Origin: an uncultured Oscillospiraceae bacterium
GTDB lineage: Bacteria > Bacillota > Clostridia > Oscillospirales > Oscillospiraceae
DNA: 64,000 nt
Direction: 5' to 3'
Assembly: GCA_934593275.1 (NCBI GenBank)
Contig: CAKTQE010000001.1
Coordinates: 62,001 to 126,000 of the forward strand
The position numbers and the translations under genes are program-made. Positions 17,310 to 24,863 of this stretch are shown one piece after another; position 1 is the first letter of the stretch; every line of letters starts with the position of its first letter. The notes under the pieces are model-generated. The model did not search any database. It worked only from the letters and a program-made list of their open reading frames with translations, and was not told the DNA's origin.

Positions 17310-18956
17310 TTACTTTGCGGCTCTCTCAAACATGTTGATAAAGATGTATCTGGGGAAGGTCACGTTGACGGTCTGGACGTCAAAGCCATCCATGGAGTGG
17401 AACTGCTGGACCTGAGAGGAATCCTTGCAGAAGGCATAGTCGATCTTGTCGGCCTTGGCGTTGGTGATCAGGTTCTCGTCACCGGCGTCGGTGGAGGGGT
17501 ACATGTAAATCTTTTCGATGTTGCCGGTGCCGGGGACGAAGTAGTCTTCATTCCGGGTCAGGATGGTGTACTCACCCAGCTTGACGGTCTCGACCTTGAA
17601 CGGGCCGGTGCCGATAGGCTTCTGCCAGAAGGTATCGGCGGCGAAGTTCTCGGGAGCCACATTCTCCAGGCAGTGCTTGGGCAGAACGGCCCACTGGGAG
17701 AAGATGGTCAGGGCGTTGGGCTGAGGATTGTTGAACTGGAAGACGACCTTGTTGCCGTCTACGGTGATGGAAGAAGCATCGTTCATCACGTCAGTCATAA
17801 CGGCGTTGGCACCGGGGATGGTGGGATAGTACTGGAAGGTCCAGGCCACGTCATCGGCGGTGAAGTCCTGGCCGTCGTGCCACTTGATGCCATCCCGGAT
17901 GGTAAAGGTAATGGTCTTGCCGTCTTCGGAGACTTCGTAGCTTTCGGCCAGAGAGCCATCGGTGGGGGTCAGGCTGGTGTCGGCGTTCAGCAGACGGTCA
18001 AATACGATTTCCTGATGCCAGAACAGGCCGGGGTTGGTAGCGGTATGCTCCAGGGCGTTGACGGCACCGGTGTTGGTATACATGGTCTTGTCGGCCCGGT
18101 CAATGTTCCAGTCCAGAATGTTCTTGGTGTAGGAGAACTGGTCGTTGCCCACAGCGTTCCCGGCCATATCCAGGTGCTTGGAGGTGATGACCCAGGAGGG
18201 GATGTAGAACAGGGGAATGACTTCCACGTTCTCGTTTTCGTAGACCTGAATGGCATCATAGGCGGCCTTCTGGTCGGCGGTGGTGACGGCCACCTTAGCG
18301 GTCTCGATCAGGGCGTCCAGAGTGGGGTCAGGCAGAACGGTGGAGTTGTTGGGGGCGGTGCTGTGGTGACGGTTGTACAGTTCGCCCAGCGTCAGAGCGT
18401 TGGTACCGGCAAAGCACAGGTCCCAGTCTACAGCGGAGGTCTTGCCGTCAGCGGAGGGGGTCCACAGCTGAACGGTCAGGTTGTCGGTCAGCAGCTGGAA
18501 CTCCATCTTAACGCCTACTTCTGCCCAGTAGCCCTGGATGGCGGTGATGGTGTCCAGGAGGTTGCCGGTGTAGTAAACGGCTTTCAGGGTGTAGGAGCTG
18601 TCCCAGCCGGCTTCTGCCAGCAGCTGCTTGGCAAGCTCAGGGTTGTAGGTGTACTCGGTGAGGCCGTCAGCCTGCCAGGTTCCTTCGGGAACCAGAGACT
18701 TGTGGGCGGCGACCACGTTGTTTTCCCACAGGCCCTCTACGATGGCATCCATATCAATGGCATACCACAGAGCCTGACGGACACGGACATCCTGCAGGGG
18801 ATTGGTGTAGGCGGGACCGGCGGGTTCGGCAGCGGTGGCGTTGTCACCGGCAGGGGCCGCGGTGGTAGCAGCGGGGGCGGTGGTACCGCTCTGGCCGCAG
18901 GCTGCCAGGGTCAGCAGCATGCACGCTGCCAGCAGCAGTGTCACAAGTTTCTTCAT
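17310..18956 (-). CDS. Circularly permuted family-5 solute-binding lipoprotein of an Opp/Dpp-type transporter
   Basis: 548 aa. Lipoprotein signal with lipobox LAAC (C20), then an Ala/Thr-rich linker to about 50. Family-5 binding proteins (DppA/OppA) normally run LAESW..TFHLR..KWHD, GTGPF, then DVRVRQA.YAID and YDPE.AK.LL. Here residues 52-285 hold the usual C-terminal half (DVRVRQALWYAID at 55-67, YNPELAKQLLAEAGW at 104-118), and 295-548 hold the usual N-terminal half (SLAESYEVSEDGK at 335-347, KWHDG at 358-362, PIGTGPFKV at 447-455, ending YIFINMF). The cut lies between the FINM and NPLQDV elements, which are adjacent in normal members. The ATG follows AGGAGG. First gene of the operon. Confidence 0.9.
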   Translation of the reverse strand: MKKLVTLLLAACMLLTLAACGQSGTTAPAATTAAPAGDNATAAEPAGPAYTNPLQDVRVRQALWYAIDMDAIVEGLWENNVVAAHKSLVPEGTWQADGLTEYTYNPELAKQLLAEAGWDSSYTLKAVYYTGNLLDTITAIQGYWAEVGVKMEFQLLTDNLTVQLWTPSADGKTSAVDWDLCFAGTNALTLGELYNRHHSTAPNNSTVLPDPTLDALIETAKVAVTTADQKAAYDAIQVYENENVEVIPLFYIPSWVITSKHLDMAGNAVGNDQFSYTKNILDWNIDRADKTMYTNTGAVNALEHTATNPGLFWHQEIVFDRLLNADTSLTPTDGSLAESYEVSEDGKTITFTIRDGIKWHDGQDFTADDVAWTFQYYPTIPGANAVMTDVMNDASSITVDGNKVVFQFNNPQPNALTIFSQWAVLPKHCLENVAPENFAADTFWQKPIGTGPFKVETVKLGEYTILTRNEDYFVPGTGNIEKIYMYPSTDAGDENLITNAKADKIDYAFCKDSSQVQQFHSMDGFDVQTVNVTFPRYIFINMFERAAK

Positions 18957-19034
18957 TTTTGTTCCTCCTAATGGTAAAAATCGCGGGGATGGTCTCGGTC
19001 CCGCGGGAGTTTTTGAAAACTCCTATGTGTCTTC

Positions 19035-19063
19035 ATTCTAACGACAAATTTGAACCTTGTCAA
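19035..19063 (-). promoter_or_regulatory. Promoter of the binding-protein/transporter operon
   Basis: On the minus strand perfect TTGACA (19063-19058), 17-bp spacer, TAGAAT (19040-19035), about 80 nt ahead of the ATG at 18956, leaving room for a leader or operator. The rest of the gap 18957-19263 shows no gene. Confidence 0.8.
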
Positions 19064-19263
19064 CACAGAAACCCCGGTGGCGCTGTATAAATACAGAGGA
19101 GAAAATTGTGCATGTTGCACATAATGCAATCTTAACAGTTCAGAGAAACCAACGTGTTGCAAAAAGAAAGTGATGAAAAAAGGAGTCCGCAGACAGCTCC
19201 AAAATCTGAGCATGTCCACGGTGCAGAATACAAAATGATAAAATTGTGCCCATTTCAGGGAAT

Positions 19264-19293
19264 AAAAAACTGGCTGCATTTTCATGCAGCCAG
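19264..19293 (-). terminator. Terminator of the antiporter gene
   Basis: Perfect 10-bp stem CTGGCTGCAT/ATGCAGCCAG, 4-nt loop, then TTTTTT on the minus strand, 12 nt after the stop. Confidence 0.92.
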
Positions 19294-19305
19294 TTCAAAG
19301 AAAAA

Positions 19306-20589
19306 TTATTTCCGAATTTCTTCCGGCATAACACCCCGGTTGGAAATGGTTTTCGGGGTGATTTCCCCGGCTTTGGTCAGGGCATCCTTGGTAAGGATGG
19401 GGCCGACCAATTCGTAAATCAGCACGGAGAACAAAATGATACTGCGCATAATGGCACCCTCGGCCCCGAAGTCCGCGGCCACGGTGGCAGACATACCCAG
19501 GGCAACACCGGCCTGGGGCAGCAGGGTGATGCCCAGATACTTGCAGACCGTATTGGGGCAGCCCATAAACCGGGAGCTGACACTGGCACCGATGATCTTA
19601 CCGGCGGAGCGCATCAGGATATACACAAGGCCGATGCCCACCACGGCGGCACTGGCAAAGACCCGCAAATCCAGCTCCGCACCGGAAAGCACAAAGAACA
19701 GCACGTATACGGGGCCGGTCCAGCGGTCAGTGCGGTACATGATCTCGTCGGAGAAGTCGCAGAGGTTGCAGAACACGGTGCCGCACATCATGCACACCAG
19801 CAGCGAGGAGAATCCCACTTCCACGCCGCCGCCCAAATCCAGCTCCACTTTAGAGAATGCGGTACACAGGAACACAAAGGCCACCGCCAGGCTCAACCGC
19901 TTGGAACGGGAGTTGAAGAACTTTTCCACCACGCTGAATACCCAGCCCAGGGCAGCACCCAGCAGCAGGGAGGCCACAATTTCAATGGCGGGATTCAGCA
20001 GCACGGAAACCAGATTCACAGAGCCGGAGATCAGGGCCTTGGCAATGCCGGTGGATACGGCGAAGACGATGAGACCCACCGCATCGTCCAGGGCCACGAT
20101 GGGCAGCAAGATGTTGGTCAAGGGTCCTTTGGCCTTGTACTGATTGATGACCATCACCGTGGCGGCAGGGGCAGTGGCGGTGGCAATGGCACCCAAGACG
20201 ATGCAGGTGGATACCGGCAGGGTGTCCCCCAGGAACAGGTGCAGGACAAGCAATCCCACGTCTACAAAGACCGTGGCAGCCAGGGCCTGGAACACGGCCA
20301 CCACAGAGGCCTGACGGCCAATGTGTTTCAGTTCTTCCAGCCGGAATTCATTGCCGATGGAGAACGCGATAAAGCCCAGGGAAACATCGCTGATGAGACC
20401 CAGCTTTTCCACAAACTCAAAGGAGGGAAGCCCCAGATAGGGAATGCCCAAAGCACCCAGGCACAACGGCCCGATCAGCAAACCGGCCACCAGATAACTG
20501 GTCACGTCAGGCAGATTGTACCGGGAGGTCAATCTGGACAAAAAGAGTCCTGCGAACATCGCAAGACCGATGGCAAGTAAATATTCCAT
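19306..20589 (-). CDS. Cation:proton antiporter, CPA2/Kef-type membrane protein
   Basis: 427 aa, about 12-13 hydrophobic segments and no cytosolic TrkA-N/C domain. The N-terminal LPDVTSYLVAGLLIGP (about 26-41) and the central VALDDAVGLIVFA (about 155-167) are conserved Na+/H+ exchanger elements; the DD pair is expected in the ion path. The ATG at 20589 follows AAAGAGG at 7 nt; the upstream GTG at 20607 overlaps that site. Single gene with its own terminator. Role inferred: K+ or Na+/H+ exchange and pH homeostasis. Confidence 0.88.
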   Translation of the reverse strand: MEYLLAIGLAMFAGLFLSRLTSRYNLPDVTSYLVAGLLIGPLCLGALGIPYLGLPSFEFVEKLGLISDVSLGFIAFSIGNEFRLEELKHIGRQASVVAVFQALAATVFVDVGLLVLHLFLGDTLPVSTCIVLGAIATATAPAATVMVINQYKAKGPLTNILLPIVALDDAVGLIVFAVSTGIAKALISGSVNLVSVLLNPAIEIVASLLLGAALGWVFSVVEKFFNSRSKRLSLAVAFVFLCTAFSKVELDLGGGVEVGFSSLLVCMMCGTVFCNLCDFSDEIMYRTDRWTGPVYVLFFVLSGAELDLRVFASAAVVGIGLVYILMRSAGKIIGASVSSRFMGCPNTVCKYLGITLLPQAGVALGMSATVAADFGAEGAIMRSIILFSVLIYELVGPILTKDALTKAGEITPKTISNRGVMPEEIRK

Positions 20590-20756
20590 CAAAATGCCTC
20601 TTTTCACATATTCTATTTCTTTAGCGGAACTATTATATCATTCCCTTTCCCGGATGCAAGGCCTGGAATTTCACAAGATTTTTGTGATTTTTCCCGGTCA
20701 AATTGTGAAAAACCATAATTGACCCCAGTTTCCCCGGCTTTCGCTGCCGGAAACCC

Positions 20757-20785
20757 TTGCATCCCCGGAAAAAACCGGGTATAAT
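20757..20785 (+). promoter_or_regulatory. Promoter of the mscS-like gene
   Basis: TTGCAT (20757-20762), 17-bp spacer, TATAAT (20780-20785). The spacer is itself palindromic (CCCCGG..CCGGG). Confidence 0.8.
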
Positions 20786-20830
20786 GCAGACATTACACCC
20801 GGGGACGGTTCCCCGGAAAAGGAGACAACT

Positions 20831-21655
20831 ATGGAACAGCTGAAAAGCATTTTGAAAACCTGGCTGGCAGGAGGGATGATCGACAAGCTCTTTTCCACCC
20901 TCATCACCCTGGTCATCGGCATTCTGGCCGTCCGGCTGGTGCTGCGCATTGTCCGGCGGGGCCTGGAAAAGACCCATTTGGAAAAGGCGGCCCACAGCCT
21001 GATCATGTCCTTGACCAAGATGGGGCTTTATACCCTGCTGTGTCTCAGCGTGGCCTCTGGTTTGGGCATCGATGTCACCGGCCTGGTGGCCCTGGCCAGT
21101 GTATTGACCCTGTCGGTTTCTCTGTCCCTGCAAAATATGCTGACCAACATTTTAGGCGGCTTCTCCCTGCTGACCACCCATCCTTTTCACTCCGGCGACT
21201 ATGTGGACATCGGCAGCCAGTCCGGCACCGTGACCCAGATCGACATGACCTATACTCGACTGCAAACCCCGGACAATAAAATCGTCTGCATCCCTAACAG
21301 CACCGTGGTAGCTTCCGAAGTGGTCAATTATACCGCCAGCGGCACCCGCCGAGCCACCATCCAGGTCAGTGCCGGTTATGAGGCCCCCACCCAAAAGGTG
21401 ATCGATGCCCTGATTCTGGCAGCGCAGGTGGATAAGACCCTCTTAGAACCGGCTCCTTTCGCCGCGGTTGACAGCTACGGCGACAACGCCATCAACTACA
21501 TCCTCCGCTTCTGGGCCAAAACCGAGGACTACTGGGAGGTCTATTTCATGGTCAACCAGCGCGTCAAGGACATTTTCGACAGCCAGAACATCCCCATGAC
21601 CTACCCCCACCTGAATGTCCATTTCGACAAAGAGTTTATAGAGTCCCAAAAATAA
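20831..21655 (+). CDS. Small-conductance mechanosensitive channel, MscS family
   Basis: 274 aa. Three N-terminal helices, the third being the pore helix rich in small residues (VALASVLTLSVSLSLQNMLTNILGG, about 85-110), then the MscS beta domain (GDYVDIGSQSGTV near 125-138) and a C-terminal alpha/beta domain. This is the standard MscS plan and length. It opens on hypo-osmotic stress to release solutes. The ATG follows AAGGAG. Monocistronic between a good promoter and terminator. Confidence 0.92.
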   Translation: MEQLKSILKTWLAGGMIDKLFSTLITLVIGILAVRLVLRIVRRGLEKTHLEKAAHSLIMSLTKMGLYTLLCLSVASGLGIDVTGLVALASVLTLSVSLSLQNMLTNILGGFSLLTTHPFHSGDYVDIGSQSGTVTQIDMTYTRLQTPDNKIVCIPNSTVVASEVVNYTASGTRRATIQVSAGYEAPTQKVIDALILAAQVDKTLLEPAPFAAVDSYGDNAINYILRFWAKTEDYWEVYFMVNQRVKDIFDSQNIPMTYPHLNVHFDKEFIESQK

Positions 21656-21659
21656 ACGA

Positions 21660-21694
21660 CCAGCCTGCCCCGGTTCTGAGGGCAGGCTGGTTTT
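21660..21694 (+). terminator. Terminator after the mscS-like gene
   Basis: Perfect 11-bp stem CCAGCCTGCCC/GGGCAGGCTGG, 9-nt loop, then TTTT. Confidence 0.9.
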
Positions 21695-21713
21695 GCAAAG
21701 CAGAGGGAGCGGA

Positions 21714-22192
21714 GTTGACAGTGGACAGTGGACAATTGACAATTTTGGGGGACGCCTGTGGTTCCATTCAACCCGAAACATGGTACCCCCACTGTAGCGG
21801 CGGCAATCTGCCGCCACCCGGCCCGCAGGGCCGGAACCGTGGTACGTTTGTATTTGTAAAGACAAACGGAAAAACGTTTATTATTGTATAGGGTAATACC
21901 ATTCAACAAAACGGGTTATATTTACCACGGTGCCAGCCCCTCGGCGGGGCTGGATGGCGTTGGGTCAACGCCGCTACATTGTTCCGGATATTGGGTTTTC
22001 CATTCAACCAAACAGGTTGTAATCGAAACGTGGCGGGCGGCAGGTTGCCGCCCCTACGGTAATGTACCACGTTTTCGCATTTTCGAAACATAAAACGACG
22101 GTAGGCACGTTAAATATACGGTATTTGTAACAAATATATTGCAACGTTGGCTGCTCAATAATTGACAATTGTCAACTGTCAATTGTCAATTT
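21714..22192. repeat. Intergenic repeat block 3
   Basis: Non-coding. Heptamer tract (21714-21744), GC palindrome (about 21797-21822), the inverted form of the hairpin module (CCAGCCCCTC..GGGGCTGG and GTTGGGTCAACG, about 21935-21978), another GC palindrome (about 22031-22056), and a second heptamer tract (22160-22192) abutting the stop of the DnaJ-like gene. It is largely block 2 turned around. Confidence 0.8.
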
Positions 22193-22195
22193 TTA

Positions 22196-22891
22196 TTACA
22201 GGCAGCAGAAGAAATTGCCACGGCAGCAGAAAATCTGGGCCAGGTAGCACAGGCAGAGGCTGGCGCAGGGGCTGCCGCCTAGGGTGAAGCCGCGGAAGTT
22301 TCCGGCGGACTGGCGGTAGGCGGCGTCGCCGTGTTCGATGGCGTTCAGGGCCTGTAAATATTCCTGATTGTCCGGCTCCATGGAGACAGCTCTGCGGATG
22401 TGTTCCAGGGCTGTGATCTGGTTTCCAAGGCCCTGGTTGGCCAGGGCGGAAAGATAATACCAGCGGGCATTCTTCTTGTCACAGTTCTGCAAGGCGTTGA
22501 CAGCCTCCTGGTAGCGGCCATAGCGGATGTACTGCTGGGCCGCTTGCTGGTAGGTATCCTGGGTTTGGGTGCGCTGGGAGTAGCTGCCGGTAAAGGGGTC
22601 GTAACCCTGGCCGAAGGGGTCGTAGCCGCCGCCAAAGGGGTTGTAGCCCCCAAAGGGACCGTAGCTGCCGTAGGGGTTCTGCCCTGCCCCGGACTGGCCG
22701 GGTTGGCTCCGGTATTTTTCCGGGTTCTTGATGCGGTCGTAGGCCTCGTTGACCTCCTGCATCTTCCTGGCGGCCTCCGCGTCCCCGGGGTTTAAATCCG
22801 GGTGGTATTTCTTTGCCAGGCGGCGATACGCCTGCTTGACTTCCTCGTCAGAAGCCCCCGGCTCCAGGCCGAGTACACTATAGGGTTCCAT
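22196..22891 (-). CDS. DnaJ-domain protein with Gly/Phe-rich linker, TPR-like region and Cys-rich tail
   Basis: 231 aa. N-terminal J domain (1-60) with HPD at 30-32, so it can in principle stimulate an Hsp70. Then a Gly/Tyr/Phe linker with repeated DPF/NPF units (about 70-102), a TPR-like helical region (about 112-180), and a hydrophobic tail with seven Cys in the last 23 residues (C209 to C230). No zinc-finger domain of true DnaJ. The ATG at 22891 overlaps the stop of the DUF5685 gene by 14 nt, so the two are coupled. The tail suggests membrane or metal association; that is inference. Confidence 0.82.
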   Translation of the reverse strand: MEPYSVLGLEPGASDEEVKQAYRRLAKKYHPDLNPGDAEAARKMQEVNEAYDRIKNPEKYRSQPGQSGAGQNPYGSYGPFGGYNPFGGGYDPFGQGYDPFTGSYSQRTQTQDTYQQAAQQYIRYGRYQEAVNALQNCDKKNARWYYLSALANQGLGNQITALEHIRRAVSMEPDNQEYLQALNAIEHGDAAYRQSAGNFRGFTLGGSPCASLCLCYLAQIFCCRGNFFCCL

Positions 22892-23702
22892 GGTCGCTGC
22901 CGCCTTCTTTCCTGTATTTCTGCCGGTACGGAACCCAGACACCACTGTAAAGAATGTTATCCAGCAGTGCCTTGTCCTGCACCAGGGGTAATCGTTCGTA
23001 AGCATCGGTACACCGGGCCATGGTCAGGGAGAAAATCTGCTCCCAATCTACCGTCAGGCCCAGGGTGGGGTTATAACTGCCCTTTTTTTCATCCTCCGGG
23101 GCGTCCAGCACCGCGTCCATCAGATAGATGAACCGGCCCAGGGCCATGCCCAGCTGCCGCAGGTCTTCTTCCCACAGGTCTTCCTGCCAGACAAAAAGCT
23201 CTGCCATCAGCTGCCCAAAAAGCCCGGCGGGCAGGTCCGGGTTCTGGCAATGTTCCTCTTCCAGTCGGTTCAGTTCCCCCAGGCACCGCTCCAACACGGC
23301 GCACTGGCGGGGGTAGCTGTCACGAATGCGGCCATAGTCCCCCTCCAGGGCCTTTGCCAGCATCCGGGCCGGGGTGCTGTGGTCGTCTTTCCAGTCATCC
23401 AGGCATTTTTGGTATGCCAGGGCCACATTCATCTGGGCGGTATACCGGATGACGGGGCTGTCCGTCCAGGGTCTGGGAAGCAGTGGATGGGGCAGACAAC
23501 GGTTTTTGCCCCGACGCTCCTGGGGTTCGTAGAGGCTTTGCAGCAGCAGGGCCAGAAAGGCCATGTCATATCTCAGGCCCAGACGGGCCAGATGGGAGCA
23601 GTCACTCCCAATGTTCCGGCAGATGCCGCAGTAAACGCTGCCGTAGCGGTCCTTTTGCTCCTGGGTCAGCTCCCCCAGGTTTGCCGTAATATAGCCAAAC
23701 AA
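22878..23702 (-). CDS. DUF5685 family protein
   Basis: 274 aa, function unknown. The N-terminus has a CGIC pair (near 25-28) and C34, then a mainly helical body with aromatic and charged residues. The sequence fits the DUF5685 family, found in Clostridia. It starts at TTG 23702 behind GAGGG. The gene overlaps and precedes the DnaJ-like gene, which suggests joint action, perhaps as chaperone and client or in metal handling; neither is shown by the sequence. Confidence 0.75.
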   Translation of the reverse strand: MFGYITANLGELTQEQKDRYGSVYCGICRNIGSDCSHLARLGLRYDMAFLALLLQSLYEPQERRGKNRCLPHPLLPRPWTDSPVIRYTAQMNVALAYQKCLDDWKDDHSTPARMLAKALEGDYGRIRDSYPRQCAVLERCLGELNRLEEEHCQNPDLPAGLFGQLMAELFVWQEDLWEEDLRQLGMALGRFIYLMDAVLDAPEDEKKGSYNPTLGLTVDWEQIFSLTMARCTDAYERLPLVQDKALLDNILYSGVWVPYRQKYRKEGGSDHGTL

Positions 23703-23770
23703 AAAACCGCCCTCTTTCCAGGATTATGAAGTAAAATATCAAAAAGCTGTGAACAGCCCGTAAACGAACC

Positions 23771-24628
23771 TCAAATTTTCTGCAAATCTCCGGTCTGCTT
23801 CTTCCGGCGGCGGGCCAGCAGCATATTGAGGGCCGCCCCGTAAAACAGGATGCTGACGCAGAAATACAGCCACAGCATACAGATGGCCACGGTATACACG
23901 GAGCCATAGATATTGGAAATTCTGGAATAATGGGTCACGTAAATGGAGTAGGCCCAGGAATACACCGTCCACCCCACGGCGGAAAAGGCCGCTCCGGGAA
24001 GACTCTCCCAGAAGCCGTTGCGGCTGTTGGGCAGCACCATGTAAATGGCGGTAAAGAGCAATACCTGCACCGCCAGCAGAAACGACCTGCGCAGGTTCAG
24101 TACGTCCACAAAGAACATGATAATGGGGCTGTCAATGCCGTAAAGCAAATCCATAAGGGTATTGCCGAAAACATGCAGCACCAGGGTCAGTACCAGCACA
24201 ATGAGGAACAGCAGCGCGTAGACCACGCTGATGCCCCGGGTATAGGCGTACCCCCGGTCCTCCTCTACCCCATAGACGGCGTTCAGGCCGTTGAGCAGTC
24301 CGTAGACCCCCTTGCTGGAAAACCAGAGGAGGGTCAGCAGGGACAGCCCCGCCATGGTGGAGGAGGAATTGCTGTAGGTGCTGACAACCAGCTCCTGAAT
24401 GCTGTCCATCACGGCAGCGGGGAGAATGTTCTCCAAAACCCCCATGAGGTCCGTAACGGACAGCCCCGTAAAGCGCAAAGAGTTTAATACCAGCAGCAGG
24501 GCCGGAAAGGCCGACACCACCAGGAAGTAGGCCCCGTACCCTGCCCGCAGGGGGATATTCAGTTTTGAGATCGCCTTCCAGGCCCGCAGGCTCTTTCCAA
24601 TCAGCCCGCCCTCCGGCAGCTCTTTCAT
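23771..24628 (-). CDS. YihY/virulence factor BrkB family membrane protein
   Basis: 285 aa, about six hydrophobic segments, with the family motif WFSSKGVYGLLNGLNAVYG (near 105-123) and a conserved pair of helices around 170-250. Once annotated as RNase BN, the family is now taken as an inner-membrane protein of unsettled role. The ATG follows AAAGGGGG. No close partner; the DUF5685 gene starts 68 nt downstream. Confidence 0.88.
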   Translation of the reverse strand: MKELPEGGLIGKSLRAWKAISKLNIPLRAGYGAYFLVVSAFPALLLVLNSLRFTGLSVTDLMGVLENILPAAVMDSIQELVVSTYSNSSSTMAGLSLLTLLWFSSKGVYGLLNGLNAVYGVEEDRGYAYTRGISVVYALLFLIVLVLTLVLHVFGNTLMDLLYGIDSPIIMFFVDVLNLRRSFLLAVQVLLFTAIYMVLPNSRNGFWESLPGAAFSAVGWTVYSWAYSIYVTHYSRISNIYGSVYTVAICMLWLYFCVSILFYGAALNMLLARRRKKQTGDLQKI

Positions 24629-24645
24629 ACCGTTTCCCCCTTCTA

Positions 24646-24808
24646 GGGAAGCTCAGATTAAATCGGCAAGAGCTGACGGCGAAAGATTTTGGTTCCAGGC
24701 AAGGTTTGGAAAATGAGGGAATACTGTATGTATTTCCCATTTTTCAAACCGCAGTCTGGGGGCAAAAGATTCGCCGCTCAGCCGCAGACGATTTATTCGG
24801 AGTTTCCC
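24646..24808. repeat. 163-bp imperfect palindrome upstream of the YihY gene
   Basis: The ends GGGAAGCTC.GATTAAATC and GATTTATTCGGAGTTTCCC pair, and the complementarity continues inward (GGTTTGGAAAATGAGGGAATA against TATTTCCCATTTTTCAAACC) to a centre near 24727. Non-coding. It could fold as one long RNA hairpin or be a MITE-like insertion. Only one copy is in the window. Confidence 0.7.
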
Positions 24809-24819
24809 AAATCAAAGTA

Positions 24820-24852
24820 GGGCTGTTAAGCGATTTTCAGACTTAACAGCCC
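24820..24852 (-). terminator. Hairpin after the FakA gene, weak terminator
   Basis: 11-bp stem GGGCTGTTAAG/CTTAACAGCCC just past the stop codon. The U-run on the minus strand is poor (TACTTT), so termination may be partial. Confidence 0.5.
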
Positions 24853-24863
24853 CATAAAAAGCA

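Noticed and set aside
17310..18956. Binding-protein gene as a frameshifted or chimeric pseudogene
   Set aside because: The frame is uninterrupted, has a proper lipoprotein signal and ribosome binding site, covers a complete set of family blocks once, and heads an intact operon.
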